Assembly (NCBI RefSeq): GCF_008932435.1
Contig: NZ_WBWE01000004.1
Location: forward strand, 186,001 to 250,000
DNA: 64,000 bases
Origin: Brucella pseudintermedia
GTDB taxonomy: Bacteria > Pseudomonadota > Alphaproteobacteria > Rhizobiales > Rhizobiaceae
Direction of reading: 5' to 3'
Shown here: one piece after another, positions 24,385 to 33,905 of the stretch
Position numbering within the stretch: the stretch's first letter is position 1
How the letters are laid out: every line of letters starts with the position of its first letter
Program-made: the position numbers and the translations under genes
Notes under the pieces: generated by a model
Told to the model about the DNA's origin: nothing
The model's input: only the letters and a program-made list of their open reading frames with translations
Database searches by the model: none

Positions 24385-25266
24385 CTAGCCGAGTGCAGGC
24401 GGCTTGCTTTTACCAAGCTGACGTTCGCGGAAGACAGAAAACAGTCCAGCGCCCACGACGATAAGCGCACCGAGGACGATGTTCCAGGTCAACTGTTCAT
24501 GAAATACCGTAACTGCGATACATGCGCCAATAACGAGCTGGAGGTAGGTGAGGGGCTGCACTTCTCCAGCTTCGAGAATGTCATAGGCGCGAATGAGGAA
24601 GTAATGGCTGGCTATGCCGCAGGCACAAAGAGCCGCCATCCAGAACCAGTCGCTCCGCGCAATCGGCATGAGATAGAAGCTGCCGATAAATGTAAGGGCT
24701 ACAGCGCCAGCCATCCCCGTATAGAAAAAGCTGGTCATGGCATCATCGCTTTTGCTGACGGCGCGCGTTGCAACAGCGTAAACGGCAAACATGACCATCG
24801 CTGCAACAGGCAGAAGCAGGGATGCGTCGAATTTTGCATTGACCGGATTAATGATCAGCAGGACGCCAATCAGCCCGACGATGATCGCCGTCCAGCGCCT
24901 CCAGCCCACCTTTTCACCTAAAAATGGCACGGAAAGCATGGTCACCAGCAGGGGCGCCCCTTGGAAGATCGATTGCGCCGTTGCCATGCCTGCACGGCTG
25001 AGAGCGAAGATGAAAGTAACTATTTCGGCGGCAAGCAGAATGCCGCGAAAAAGCTGCAGAAACGGGCGTTTCGTTGCCGCGGCTTTGGCAATGCCGCCGG
25101 AGCGAATGGCCAGCAGAAGAACGAAAGCTGCAAAAACCCAATAGCGGATCATCGTTATCAGGATGGGTGAATAATGCGTGCCAAGGTACTTCGAGATACC
25201 ATCCTGCGTCGCAAAAATGGTAACCGCGAGAAGTGTGAAGAGATAGCCTTGGCCCTTACGTGTCAT
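24385..25266 (-). CDS. DMT-superfamily (EamA) transporter
   Basis: A 293-residue membrane protein with ten predicted helices in two EamA repeats. The first repeat begins LFTLLAVTIFATQDGISKYLG and the second near FAVYAVATRAVSKSD. The ATG at 25266 is preferred to a TTG seven codons upstream. EamA proteins export metabolites such as amino acids or move nucleotide sugars; nothing in the context fixes a substrate. Confidence 0.85.
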   Translation of the reverse strand: MTRKGQGYLFTLLAVTIFATQDGISKYLGTHYSPILITMIRYWVFAAFVLLLAIRSGGIAKAAATKRPFLQLFRGILLAAEIVTFIFALSRAGMATAQSIFQGAPLLVTMLSVPFLGEKVGWRRWTAIIVGLIGVLLIINPVNAKFDASLLLPVAAMVMFAVYAVATRAVSKSDDAMTSFFYTGMAGAVALTFIGSFYLMPIARSDWFWMAALCACGIASHYFLIRAYDILEAGEVQPLTYLQLVIGACIAVTVFHEQLTWNIVLGALIVVGAGLFSVFRERQLGKSKPPALG

Positions 25267-25402
25267 GGCGCACTCATATCGGGACAATCTCGCGGGTGCT
25301 ACCCGTAAATTCTCAAATGCTCAGATAGTAATGGTTTGGGCTGCACAACGCAGAAAGGCTGGCGATCAGCGCCGGCCTTTACGTGGTTGAAGCTGCTTTC
25401 GA

Positions 25403-26422
25403 TCAACTTTCGATGTGTTGTTGCTTGGCGAGGTCCTCGACGCTCATGTCAGGCTCGTTGCGGGTTTTATAAAGCGAGTAAAGTACACCGCTTGCGAGGA
25501 TGGCGAGCGTCACGACAAGCGACAGAAGCGTATTGATGTGAACGCCCAGCGGCACGAGGAAAATCTTGATGCCGATCAGCACCAGAATGATTGCAAGCGA
25601 TACCTGCAGATAGCGGAACCGGTTCATAGCAGCGGCAAGTGCGAAATAAAGGGCGCGCAAGCCGAGAACGGCAAAGATGTTGGAGGTGTAGACGATGAAT
25701 GTGTCCTGCGTGACAGCGAAGACGGCCGGGACCGAGTCGACTGCGAAGATGAGGTCGACTGTTTCCACCATGATAAGAGCAACTGCCAGTGGTGTCAGCC
25801 ACGTAACCATCTTGCCGGTTTTCGGATGCGGTTGCTTGACCGTGAAATTGCGGCCATGCAATTCGCTGGTGATGTTGAACCGACGGCGCAGAAATTTGAA
25901 AACGGCATTCTGTTCGATGTCAGGCGTCTCATCTTTATGGCCGAACATCTTGAAGCCGGTGAAAACGAGGAACGCGCCGAAGAGGAAGAGAATCCAGTTG
26001 AACTCGTGCACAAGTGCCGCGCCCAGCCCAATCAGGATTGCCCGGAAGGCGATGACACCAAGAATACCCCAGAACAACACGCGATGCTGATAAAGGCGCG
26101 GAATGCCGAGAAAGCCGAAAATCGTGGCGATGACAAACATGTTGTCCATCGCGAGGCTCTGCTCGATCAGATAGCCGGTATAAAATTCCAGACCGGCTTC
26201 CGCTCCGCGCTGCCACCAAACCCAGCCACCGAAGGCCAGTGCGATCAGAACATAGAAGCCATAAAGCAGGAGGCTTTCCTTGGCTTCGATCTCATGTTCG
26301 TCACGATGAAGAATGCCAAGGTCGAAGACAAGCAAACCGACGACAACAATGATAAATGCCGCCCAAAAATATACAGGTGTACCAAGAAAATCGCCCGAAA
26401 GGGCTGCAATAAGCGAATCCAT
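25403..26422 (-). CDS. TerC/Alx family integral membrane protein
   Basis: A 339-residue membrane protein with about nine helices. The TerC signatures are EQSLAMDNMFVIATIF (acidic residues within a helix) and VETVDLIFAVDSVPAVFAVTQDTFIVYTSNIFAVLGLRALYF. Alx/TerC proteins are tied to manganese export and metal or pH stress. I start at ATG 26422; a frame extending to 26539 adds 39 non-conserved residues. I looked upstream for a yybP-ykoY manganese riboswitch, common with this family, and did not recognise one. Confidence 0.9.
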   Translation of the reverse strand: MDSLIAALSGDFLGTPVYFWAAFIIVVVGLLVFDLGILHRDEHEIEAKESLLLYGFYVLIALAFGGWVWWQRGAEAGLEFYTGYLIEQSLAMDNMFVIATIFGFLGIPRLYQHRVLFWGILGVIAFRAILIGLGAALVHEFNWILFLFGAFLVFTGFKMFGHKDETPDIEQNAVFKFLRRRFNITSELHGRNFTVKQPHPKTGKMVTWLTPLAVALIMVETVDLIFAVDSVPAVFAVTQDTFIVYTSNIFAVLGLRALYFALAAAMNRFRYLQVSLAIILVLIGIKIFLVPLGVHINTLLSLVVTLAILASGVLYSLYKTRNEPDMSVEDLAKQQHIES

Positions 26423-26739
26423 CGCCGGACCATCTCCATTTGAACAAGTGGAGCAGCCCCGACATCGCCATAGCGGTAGCCATGACCAGAGGGGCCCGGC
26501 GCTGCGTTCTTCAGATGTGTATCGTTTGGCGAAGTTCAAGACCGGAACATAAATTTTTTCCAGTCTCCGGTTGACGATGGCGCCTCTTGCCCCGCTGGCG
26601 CTTTATTCTCTGAGCAGGGAGAACCCACCTGCTGCGCTCACTGCCTTTTGCCAGGCTGTGCGGGAGTTTTTAGTCTGGTTGCAGAAAGCGCTACATCGCA
26701 GTGGTTGTTGAGCACTCTGTTGACCCAGTATGCGACAGC

Positions 26740-27564
26740 TTACGTCCTGAGCAACCCTAGGCGGTATCCCGCAATTATAAGCGTTGATGCAATCGGGCTC
26801 CGCCCCTCGAATTTCAGCCGCTCGCGGACATATTTCAAATTGCGTCGCTTTCGTTTTCCTTTGGCAGTCCAAACCACAGCCCCAGGTTTGAAAGTCCAGT
26901 CGAGCCAGCCTGTTTCGGCGATGTCGAACACTCTTACATTTCGTCTTGAGAGATAAGTTTCATAGAGTGCTCGTTGATCGAGAAAATAGAACGGTTCGTG
27001 GTTGTCGATGTAGCGTGAAACATCCTCAAAGAATTCGACGCCAGAGGGCGCGGCGTAGATCATGGCACCCAGCACTTTCATGCCAAGACGCTCATACTCA
27101 TTTCTGCCCTTTTCCTCATTAAGCCGCAGGAACAGACCGACGTCGTTGCCTGGCCTAGCAGGTATGGGTTGGATTACGAGGCTGTCGATATCGAGAACTG
27201 CTACTGGACGATTGTAAGAGCGCAACAAAGCAGGAAGACGGAAAAAACGAACCGATTGGTAGAAAATAACGGTTTCAAGCTCACCCATCTCCCGTTCTAT
27301 ACGAGGATCAGACCAAATCTCGACGGTGATACGCGCACGTTCTTCGTCCGAAAACTGTCTCCAAAAAAAAGGCAATAACTTTCGCTGCAATTTCTGCGCG
27401 CGCGATGCTGCTTGCGCGCCAGGAGAGGGGGTGACTGTTAGATGTACCGAGTGGCCAGCCCTCAACGAGGACTTTGCAAAACCAACTGCATGCTTTCGAA
27501 AATATGCTTCATCCGATGCAGCGAAAACCAAAGGCTTCGCGCTGAAAACAGCAGAACCGTCCAT
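26740..27564 (-). CDS. Hypothetical protein, GT-A glycosyltransferase-like
   Basis: A 274-residue soluble protein. It shows LVFAASDEAYFRKHAVGFAKSSLRAGHSVHL at the N-terminus, then PVAVLDIDSLVIQPIP (a DXD-like motif near residue 120) and FYFLDQRALYETYL, a layout reminiscent of nucleotide-sugar glycosyltransferases of the GT8 kind. The ATG at 27564 is chosen; a TTG 19 codons upstream keeps the frame open. The gene is isolated between terC and tRNA-Gln. Function is an inference from fold-level motifs only. Confidence 0.6.
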   Translation of the reverse strand: MDGSAVFSAKPLVFAASDEAYFRKHAVGFAKSSLRAGHSVHLTVTPSPGAQAASRAQKLQRKLLPFFWRQFSDEERARITVEIWSDPRIEREMGELETVIFYQSVRFFRLPALLRSYNRPVAVLDIDSLVIQPIPARPGNDVGLFLRLNEEKGRNEYERLGMKVLGAMIYAAPSGVEFFEDVSRYIDNHEPFYFLDQRALYETYLSRRNVRVFDIAETGWLDWTFKPGAVVWTAKGKRKRRNLKYVRERLKFEGRSPIASTLIIAGYRLGLLRT

Positions 27565-27621
27565 AGTGCCCCCAACAACACGCAGGTAGGTATCCCCGGA
27601 CGTTTCGAATTTCAACTGCAA

Positions 27622-27999
27622 TTATTGATTGTTAAGCGATATGTGTTTATCGTTTAATCAGCGCGAATTGCGTTGATCCTCTGTAGCGCGAAAGATGCTT
27701 GGCAGAGCAGTAGTCATCGCCAAAGCGATCAGGATTAACTGCCGCTCTGCGGCAGTCAGCGATATGCATCGCTTGCGACCGTTACCTTTTGGCTTTGAAT
27801 GGCTCCAAAGCATTTTGATCACGGACATAGCCCTTCGGGACGTTCGCTCGATTTTGGAGGCGCACTATCTCAATCACGATCCGAAGCTTGGAGGACAGGC
27901 TATTTGCAAGCTCGAATCTGTAACGGAAGTTGCAAAATAAACTGCAAAATGGCCTTTACAGTTCCAGTTTTGTTTCGGAAATTACGCAGGAAAATCAAG
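27622..27999. other. Intergenic region upstream of the GT-like gene, no gene recognised
   Basis: About 380 bases between the GT-like gene and tRNA-Gln. A plus-strand frame at 27695-27940 (81 codons) has no Shine-Dalgarno sequence and no recognisable family, so I do not call it. No direct repeat of the tRNA 3' end was found that would mark an integrated element. Confidence 0.4.
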
Positions 28000-28073
28000 T
28001 GGCTGGGGGACCTGGATTCGAACCAAGACTAACGGAGTCAGAGTCCGCTGTTCTACCCTTAAACTATCCCCCA
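28000..28073 (-). tRNA. tRNA-Gln (anticodon CTG)
   Basis: On the minus strand a 74-base tRNA including encoded CCA folds normally. The acceptor TGGGGGA pairs with TCCCCCA, the T-loop is GGTTCGAATCC, and the anticodon loop CTCTGAC gives CTG, reading CAG codons. A likely promoter on the same strand is TTGCAG (28107-28112) and TATGCA (28083-28088) with 18-base spacing. Confidence 0.97.
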
Positions 28074-28290
28074 GCAGGGATTTGCATATGCCTTCAATCT
28101 GGAGGCCTGCAAGCGCGACAGAAGCGTTAACTTGTTCGCGACGGCCCCCATCTAGCGAACTCAAACACCGAACGCAACACTTTTCTTTGAAAAAAACAAA
28201 GCGATTTCAGTTATCCAGAAATTGCTTATTTCGAGCGCTCTGATGGTTGCAAGTTGGCTGCCGAGGAGTGCGCTTCAGATGCTGGCACAT

Positions 28291-28323
28291 AAAAAAGCCC
28301 GGCCAGCGGAGGAGCGGCCGGGC
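28291..28323 (-). terminator. Terminator downstream of the DUF1127 gene, with CTCCTCC loop
   Basis: On the minus strand an 8-bp stem GCCCGGCC/GGCCGGGC (28297-28304 with 28316-28323) is followed by TTTTTT. The loop reads GCTCCTCCGCT, exposing CTCCTCC. In Rhodobacter the CCUCCUCCC sRNAs (CcsR) are made from the 3' region of a DUF1127 gene, so this hairpin may be more than a terminator. Confidence 0.8.
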
Positions 28324-28432
28324 AAGGGGCAGGCTGGCCGAGAGGGGACCCGGCATGTGAAGGTGGCGCCTGCCAGATGTAAGGTCTGCGAGTTCAAAGA
28401 GAGCAATATCTTCAAACTTCACACTGATGTCT

Positions 28433-28735
28433 TCAGCAGATAAGGCCTGTTGCCTTGATACGCAGGCGTGCGGCTGCAAGTTCGCTCAGAACGCAGGTGG
28501 GGTCTTCAACGCCACGATAGTGGGTCGCCGTGTAAATATCTTCTCTGCGAAGTCCGATATCGCGCAACATGTGATCGTCGAAATCGCTTAGGTTCGCCAC
28601 TTGCCGTCGACCATCGGAAAACGTCCAGCGACGCATGATCGACGTAATTGCAGTCTTCACCTTTTGCGCGAGCATGAAGGTCGGTGCGCTCGTTGCCGGT
28701 AAATGCGTGGTCGTTATCTTGCTTGTCGCTGTCAT
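28433..28735 (-). CDS. DUF1127 domain protein
   Basis: A 100-residue basic protein with the DUF1127 core LSDFDDHMLRDIGLRREDIYTATHYRG near residues 49-75, preceded by a longer N-terminal segment than in the minimal 45-50 residue members. AAGGAGAG precedes the ATG. Small arginine-rich DUF1127 proteins in alphaproteobacteria have been linked to RNA turnover and to LysR control (VtlR in Brucella). Here a LysR gene is divergent, 166 bases away, and a CTCCTCC-loop terminator follows. Confidence 0.88.
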   Translation of the reverse strand: MTATSKITTTHLPATSAPTFMLAQKVKTAITSIMRRWTFSDGRRQVANLSDFDDHMLRDIGLRREDIYTATHYRGVEDPTCVLSELAAARLRIKATGLIC

Positions 28736-28831
28736 GTCCGCTCTCCTTTGATATAGCGGGGCTAGGGGATCCTTATCGTCAGGTTCATTCGCTTTCGCGG
28801 CTCCTTTTCCTTTAGGATGACGGCTTTATCC

Positions 28832-28850
28832 AACAATCGAATTGATTGTT
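28832..28850. promoter_or_regulatory. Candidate LysR operator dyad between DUF1127 and LysR genes
   Basis: AACAATC (28832-28838) and GATTGTT (28844-28850) form a perfect 7-bp dyad with a 5-base spacer in the divergent intergenic region, 52 bases before the LysR start. Such a site fits autoregulation by LysR-type regulators and possible control of the DUF1127 gene. Confidence 0.5.
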
Positions 28851-28901
28851 CCAACGAATGTTTTTAATGTCATCCTTCAATAATAGTGATGGATCACGCC
28901 A

Positions 28902-29858
28902 ATGAGCACGCCTCTGGATCTCGATCAGTTGCAGACCTTTATAGCCATCGCGGATACAGGCAGTTTTACGCGTGCCGCGGATGCTGTTTTCAAGACACAA
29001 TCGGCTGTTTCGATGCAGATGCGCCGTTTGGAAGAGCGCATCGGCAAGCCTTTGTTCGAACGAGACGGACGAACCAATCGTCTTACCGAAGAGGGGGAGC
29101 GGCTATTGCTTTATGCGCGCCGCATGATGCAGCTCAATGGCGAAACCATCGCGGCATTCGACGATACTCAATTGGAAGGCCATATTCGCATCGGTACGCC
29201 GGACGATTATGCGGATCGCTTCCTCCCGGAAATCATGGCGCGGTTTGCCAGATCAAATCCGCGCGTCGAATTGTCGGTCGTGTGCGAACCTACTGTCAAT
29301 CTGGACGAGATGATTCGCCGCGGAACGCTGGATATCGCCCTCGTCACCCAGTGCGATGACAAACGACGGTCTGAGGTCGTTCGCACGGAGCCCTTGCTTT
29401 GGGTTACGTCCGCCAACCATGCAGTGCATGAAGAAGCCGTGTTGCCGCTTGCCGTGGGACGTCCAACCTGTATCTGGCGTCATGCCGCTATCGATGTGCT
29501 GGAGGCGGCCCGGCGTGATTACCGCATCATAATCACGAGCTGGTCCGCCACAGTGCTGGCGGCCGCGGTTCTTTCCGGGCTTGCGGTTTCGGTGCTTCCG
29601 GAATGCGCGCTCCGTCCGGGCATGCGCGTGCTTGGTGAGGCCGATGGTTTCGGAATGTTGCCGGAATTCGGCATCGGCATCATGCGTGGTCATACAAAAC
29701 AAAACGCTGTCGTAGATGCGCTTGCACAGCACATCATTGAAAGTCTAGACAATATATCGTCACCACAACCCGGCGCGATGGCTTCGGCGGAAATTTCGCC
29801 GTTTCCGGCGGTTCGTACGAGGAGGGTACGAGCCGACGAATTGCTGCCAGGCTGGTGA
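28902..29858 (+). CDS. LysR-family transcriptional regulator (LrhA/VtlR-like)
   Basis: A 318-residue LysR regulator. The HTH is LDLDQLQTFIAIADTGSFTRAADAVFKTQSAVSMQMRRLEERIGKPLFERDGR (residues 6-58), of the LrhA/HdfR-like branch, followed by a substrate-binding effector domain and a proline/alanine-rich tail from residue 285. It is divergent from a DUF1127 gene with a dyad between, resembling the VtlR-small protein circuit known in Brucella; orthology to VtlR itself is not claimed. Confidence 0.85.
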   Translation: MSTPLDLDQLQTFIAIADTGSFTRAADAVFKTQSAVSMQMRRLEERIGKPLFERDGRTNRLTEEGERLLLYARRMMQLNGETIAAFDDTQLEGHIRIGTPDDYADRFLPEIMARFARSNPRVELSVVCEPTVNLDEMIRRGTLDIALVTQCDDKRRSEVVRTEPLLWVTSANHAVHEEAVLPLAVGRPTCIWRHAAIDVLEAARRDYRIIITSWSATVLAAAVLSGLAVSVLPECALRPGMRVLGEADGFGMLPEFGIGIMRGHTKQNAVVDALAQHIIESLDNISSPQPGAMASAEISPFPAVRTRRVRADELLPGW

Positions 29859-29920
29859 CGAAGCAGTAAATCGCCGCATGGCTCCTTGACCAGCCATGCC
29901 ACCTGGTTGCCTATGATGGG

Positions 29921-31510
29921 ATGAGCATGGGTTCCGATTCGAGTTTTACCGGCGCATCGTCCAATGTCGCCGAGTACAGCGTTTCCGAGATTTCCGGCGC
30001 GTTGAAGCGCACGGTCGAGGATGTGTTCGGGCATGTGCGCGTACGCGGCGAAATTTCCGGCTATCGTGGCCCGCATTCGTCGGGGCACGCCTATTTTGCA
30101 TTGAAAGACGATCGGTCGCGGCTGGAGGCCGTTATCTGGCGCGGTTCAATGAGCCGGTTGCGCTTCCGGCCCGAAGAAGGGATGGAGGTGATTGCCACTG
30201 GCAAACTCACCACTTATCCGGGCTCTTCCAAATATCAGATCGTCATCGAACAGATGGAGCCTGCCGGCGCCGGAGCGCTGATGGCGCTTCTGGAGGAACG
30301 CAAGCGGCGGCTGGCTTTGGAAGGCTTGTTCGATCCTGCCGTAAAGCAGCTTCTGCCTTTCATGCCTCGTGTGATTGGGGTGGTAACTTCTCCAACCGGG
30401 GCGGTCATTCGAGACATCATTCACCGGATCACAGACCGTTATCCCTTGCACGTCATGGTTTGGCCGGTGCGCGTGCAGGGCGAAACAAGCGGGCCCGAAG
30501 TGGCCGCCGCCGTAAATGGTTTCAACGCTTTGCCCGAAGGCGGAGCCATTCCGCGGCCCGATATAATCATCGTGGCGCGCGGTGGCGGCAGTCTGGAAGA
30601 CCTGTGGGGGTTTAACGACGAAATCGTTGTACGCGCGGTTGCTGCATCGCATATCCCCGTGATTTCGGCTGTTGGCCATGAAACTGACTGGACCTTGATT
30701 GATCTCGCAGCCGATATTCGCGCTCCTACGCCGACAGGTGCGGCAGAAATGGCGGTACCGGTAAAAGCGGATTTGCTGGCCGCGCTGGCGGGGCAATCCG
30801 CACGGCTTTCATCTGCCATTTCCCGCTTTATCGACCTGAAACGGCAAACGCACCGTTCCGCGGCGCGGGCCCTTCCATCGGCTGACCAGCTATTGGCTTT
30901 GCCGCGCCGGCGGTTCGATGAGGCAGCTTCGCGTCTCACGCGCGCTTTGTTCGTCAATACGCAAAAGAAGCGGGTGCACTTCGAAGGTCATGCAAGACAG
31001 TTATCGCCGCGTCTTCTGCAGCGCCGGTTCACGGAGCTGGAACGCGGGATTTCCGTTCTTGGACAAAGATTGCCACGAGCGCTTGAGAAATTCCTGCGCG
31101 AACGGCGGATTGCTTTCACACATCGGGCAAATCGTCTTTCTGCTGAGCCCGTACTGCGACGCACCAAGCTTGCGACCCTCTCGATAGAGCAGTTGGATCG
31201 TCGTCGCGATCAGGCTGTGCGGCTTCTTATTGAAAGAGCCAAACGACGCGGTCAGGAGTTGGAACGTCTCATGCGTACGCTTTCTTATGAAAGCGTGCTG
31301 GAGCGTGGTTTTGCGGTTGTCTTCGATGCAGAAGGGACGCCGGTGAAGCAGGCTGCAACCGTATCGGCTGGCGAAGCATTATCGATCCGGTTTCGCGATG
31401 GCGTCGTGGCCGCGGTCGCGGATGAGGGCAGTGGGAGTGAGCGAGGAAAGCCTGCCCAAACGAAGAAAGTTCAATCTCCCGGCTCCGACAATCAGGGATC
31501 GCTATTTTAG
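29921..31510 (+). CDS. xseA: Exodeoxyribonuclease VII large subunit
   Basis: A 529-residue XseA. The N-terminal OB-fold ([24 protein letters not shown], then [10 protein letters not shown]) is followed by the catalytic domain with [25 protein letters not shown] and [29 protein letters not shown] coiled-coil region of basic residues precedes the C-terminus ([12 protein letters not shown]). With XseB it degrades single-stranded DNA to oligonucleotides in the cytoplasm; no xseB gene is in the window. The start at 29921 has GATGGG 5 bases upstream. Confidence 0.95.
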   Translation: MSMGSDSSFTGASSNVAEYSVSEISGALKRTVEDVFGHVRVRGEISGYRGPHSSGHAYFALKDDRSRLEAVIWRGSMSRLRFRPEEGMEVIATGKLTTYPGSSKYQIVIEQMEPAGAGALMALLEERKRRLALEGLFDPAVKQLLPFMPRVIGVVTSPTGAVIRDIIHRITDRYPLHVMVWPVRVQGETSGPEVAAAVNGFNALPEGGAIPRPDIIIVARGGGSLEDLWGFNDEIVVRAVAASHIPVISAVGHETDWTLIDLAADIRAPTPTGAAEMAVPVKADLLAALAGQSARLSSAISRFIDLKRQTHRSAARALPSADQLLALPRRRFDEAASRLTRALFVNTQKKRVHFEGHARQLSPRLLQRRFTELERGISVLGQRLPRALEKFLRERRIAFTHRANRLSAEPVLRRTKLATLSIEQLDRRRDQAVRLLIERAKRRGQELERLMRTLSYESVLERGFAVVFDAEGTPVKQAATVSAGEALSIRFRDGVVAAVADEGSGSERGKPAQTKKVQSPGSDNQGSLF

Positions 31511-31621
31511 CAACATCCAATCGCGTTGTTTTCCGCTTTCGGCTGAGTTCGGGTGGCCTTAAGGCTGACTTAAGCTTGAGCATCCTTTTTCTTGCGCATC
31601 TGTCATTGTTAGAGATTCAGG

Positions 31622-32371
31622 ATGTCGCGTAAAAATTCTCAGGACGACCTTGCAAATGGCTTTGCGAAGGCTTCCTTCAGCCGTCGTGGCTTTATTATAG
31701 GTGCGAGCGCCATTGCGTTGTCGGGCTGTGTTTCGGCTGTATCGCAGCCGACTCAACCGGCGAAAAAACTGCCTCAACCAGCGCCTTCGCGACCCGTGCC
31801 GCTGATGTACCAGGCGTTGCCTGACGAGCAGTTTCCTATCCCTGCTGTCGATACGAGCAAGGTCGATCCCAAATTTTGGCGGCAGGAAGTCGAGTACCCG
31901 ACGGACGAAGTGAAAGGCACTGTCATCGTCGATACGCCGAACAAGTATCTTTATCATGTACTCGGTAATGGCCGGGCCATGCGCTATGGTATCGGGGTGG
32001 GGCGCGACGGTTTTGCTTGGGCGGGACGCGCAAAGATCGCTTATAAGCGCCAGTGGCCGCGCTGGACGCCGCCGGATGAGATGGTCGCTCGCCAGCCATC
32101 GCTGGAGCCCTACAGCATTGCCAATGGCGGAATGCCCCCCGGGATTAAGAACCCGCTTGGTGCAAGAGCGATGTATATCCACAAGGATGGGCGCGATACG
32201 CTTTACCGCATCCATGGATCGCCGGAAGCCTGGAGCATCGGTAAGGCTGTGTCGTCAGGATGTATACGCATGCTCAATCAGGATGTGATCGATCTATATA
32301 ATAATGTGCGTGATGGCAGCACGATCGTCGTGATACCCGATCCAAGCAAAGGCCAACAGGTTGTGAGCTGA
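31622..32371 (+). CDS. L,D-transpeptidase (YkuD), lipoprotein-like
   Basis: A 249-residue YkuD-domain protein. The N-terminus has a twin-arginine-like motif and a lipobox (SFSRRGFIIGASAIALSGC), suggesting a membrane-anchored periplasmic lipoprotein. The catalytic block RIHGSPEAWSIGKAVSSGCIRMLNQDVIDLY near residues 196-226 holds the His and the nucleophile Cys. Such enzymes make 3-3 peptidoglycan cross-links or attach outer-membrane proteins to peptidoglycan, an activity well developed in Rhizobiales. A second YkuD gene is at 48138-48905. Confidence 0.92.
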   Translation: MSRKNSQDDLANGFAKASFSRRGFIIGASAIALSGCVSAVSQPTQPAKKLPQPAPSRPVPLMYQALPDEQFPIPAVDTSKVDPKFWRQEVEYPTDEVKGTVIVDTPNKYLYHVLGNGRAMRYGIGVGRDGFAWAGRAKIAYKRQWPRWTPPDEMVARQPSLEPYSIANGGMPPGIKNPLGARAMYIHKDGRDTLYRIHGSPEAWSIGKAVSSGCIRMLNQDVIDLYNNVRDGSTIVVIPDPSKGQQVVS

Positions 32372-32379
32372 TTAAAATA

Positions 32380-32406
32380 CAAAGGGCGCGAATTTCGCGC
32401 CCTTTG
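32380..32406. terminator. Bidirectional terminator between the L,D-transpeptidase gene and gshA
   Basis: CAAAGGGCGCGA (32380-32391) pairs perfectly with TCGCGCCCTTTG (32395-32406) around a 3-base loop, between convergent genes. Confidence 0.75.
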
Positions 32407-32433
32407 TGCTCCATGTGCTTTGGGGCACAAGGC

Positions 32434-33807
32434 TTAATAGGCATATTCCAGAAAGATCGGGTCGACCGATCCCGCCCAAACGCTGTTATATGCTTTCAGC
32501 ATACGCTCGGCATCAGTCACACCGGCGGCGACGATCTCCTCAAGCGGCGCGAGGAAGTGGGTTTCGTCATGACCTTCACTGTTGAGCTTGTTGCGGTTCA
32601 AAAGGCCCAGACGAGAGATTTTTAAAGTCTCGCGGGCGATCTGTTCCAATGGCTTGCCGCGGAAGGTTGTGTTCAATGCCTTGGCTGGAACTTCGTTGCG
32701 AAGCGCAAGCACTTCTTCATACGTCCAGTCCTTGGTCAGAAGCTCGGCGGCTGTCAGGGCTTCTTCGTCATAGAGCAAACCCACCCAATAGGCTGGAAGG
32801 GCACAAATGCGGCGCCATGGCCCCCCATCGGCGCCACGCATCTCCAGGAAGCGCTTCAGGCGCACTTCAGGGAAAAGAGTGGAAAGGTGGTTGGTCCAGT
32901 CGCCCATATTGGGCAGCGGATCACTTACCTCGCCTTTAAGTGCACCGTTCATGAACTGGCGGAAGGTGACATGCGTGCAGTCATGATAATGGCCGTCGCG
33001 CAGAATGAAGTACATCGGGACGTCGAGCGCCCATTCAACATAGTCGGCAAAACCAAAATTTTCCGAAAAGACGAAAGGCAGCACGCCCGAACGCTGATTG
33101 TCGGTATCGCGCCAGATACTCGACCGCCAGGATAGCAGGCGGTTCGGCTTGCCTTCCGTGAATGGAGAACTGGCGAAAAGTGCTGTCGCCACCGATTGCA
33201 GTTTCATCGAAACCTGCATCTTGCGGCGCATGTCCCGTTCAGAACTGAAATCCAGATTCACCTGAATGGTTGAAGTGCGATACATCATGTCCAGACCTTC
33301 ATGCCCGACTTTGGGCATGTAGTTGGTCATGATCTTGTAGCGCGATTTCGGCATGACGGGCGTTTCGGTCAAGGTCCATTTCGGGCTGCCGCCGACACCC
33401 AAAAAGCGAATTCCCAGTGGTTCTGCTATTTCGCGGACCTGTGAAAGATGCGCGTTCACTTCCCGGCATGTCTGATGAATGGTGGAGAGCGGTGCACCGG
33501 AAAGCTCGAACTGGCCACCCGGCTCAAGCGAAATTGCGCCTTGTCCGGTTGGTTCCACCAAGCCGATGATGTTGCCTTCATCGATAATGGGCTCCCAGCC
33601 TAGCTTGGCCTGCATGCCTTCGAGGATGGCTTTGATGCCGCGCGGCCCCTCATAAGGGACTGGACTGTTATCGGCCGTATAGAATGGAAATTTTTCATGC
33701 TCGGTGCCGATACGCCAGGCGTCCTTGGGCTTGCATCCGCCAGCCAGATAATCTGCCAGTTGTTCAACGCCCGTCAGTGCCGTTTCGTCCGTCGTATCGC
33801 GCGCCAT
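32434..33807 (-). CDS. gshA: Glutamate-cysteine ligase
   Basis: A 457-residue ligase of the plant/alphaproteobacterial GshA type, not the E. coli type. Signatures are RIGTEHEKFPF at residues 36-46, ISLEPGGQFELSGAPL near residue 97, and LDFSSERDMRRKMQVSMKLQS. It joins glutamate and cysteine to gamma-glutamylcysteine, the first and limiting step of glutathione synthesis. rsmE lies upstream on the same strand with 98 bases between, a common neighbour order in Rhizobiales. Confidence 0.95.
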   Translation of the reverse strand: MARDTTDETALTGVEQLADYLAGGCKPKDAWRIGTEHEKFPFYTADNSPVPYEGPRGIKAILEGMQAKLGWEPIIDEGNIIGLVEPTGQGAISLEPGGQFELSGAPLSTIHQTCREVNAHLSQVREIAEPLGIRFLGVGGSPKWTLTETPVMPKSRYKIMTNYMPKVGHEGLDMMYRTSTIQVNLDFSSERDMRRKMQVSMKLQSVATALFASSPFTEGKPNRLLSWRSSIWRDTDNQRSGVLPFVFSENFGFADYVEWALDVPMYFILRDGHYHDCTHVTFRQFMNGALKGEVSDPLPNMGDWTNHLSTLFPEVRLKRFLEMRGADGGPWRRICALPAYWVGLLYDEEALTAAELLTKDWTYEEVLALRNEVPAKALNTTFRGKPLEQIARETLKISRLGLLNRNKLNSEGHDETHFLAPLEEIVAAGVTDAERMLKAYNSVWAGSVDPIFLEYAY

Positions 33808-33905
33808 GCAGTCTGTCCCTAGTCGATTTTTCGCGTTTCAGCGTGATTGGACAAATTTGTCAAATCGCGCAAGTCAATTCCATTGAACATCATGTTTCGA
33901 GAACG

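Noticed and set aside
25415-26443. 342-codon open frame on the plus strand opposite terC
   Set aside because: It is an antisense shadow of terC: highly charged composition, no ribosome-binding site, no domain.
26423-26600. yybP-ykoY manganese riboswitch upstream of terC
   Set aside because: I looked for the conserved GGGGAGUAG-type core and paired elements on the minus strand and did not find them.
28000-28073. tRNA-Gln as an integration site of a genomic island
   Set aside because: No integrase gene and no direct repeat of the tRNA 3' end was seen within several kilobases on either side.
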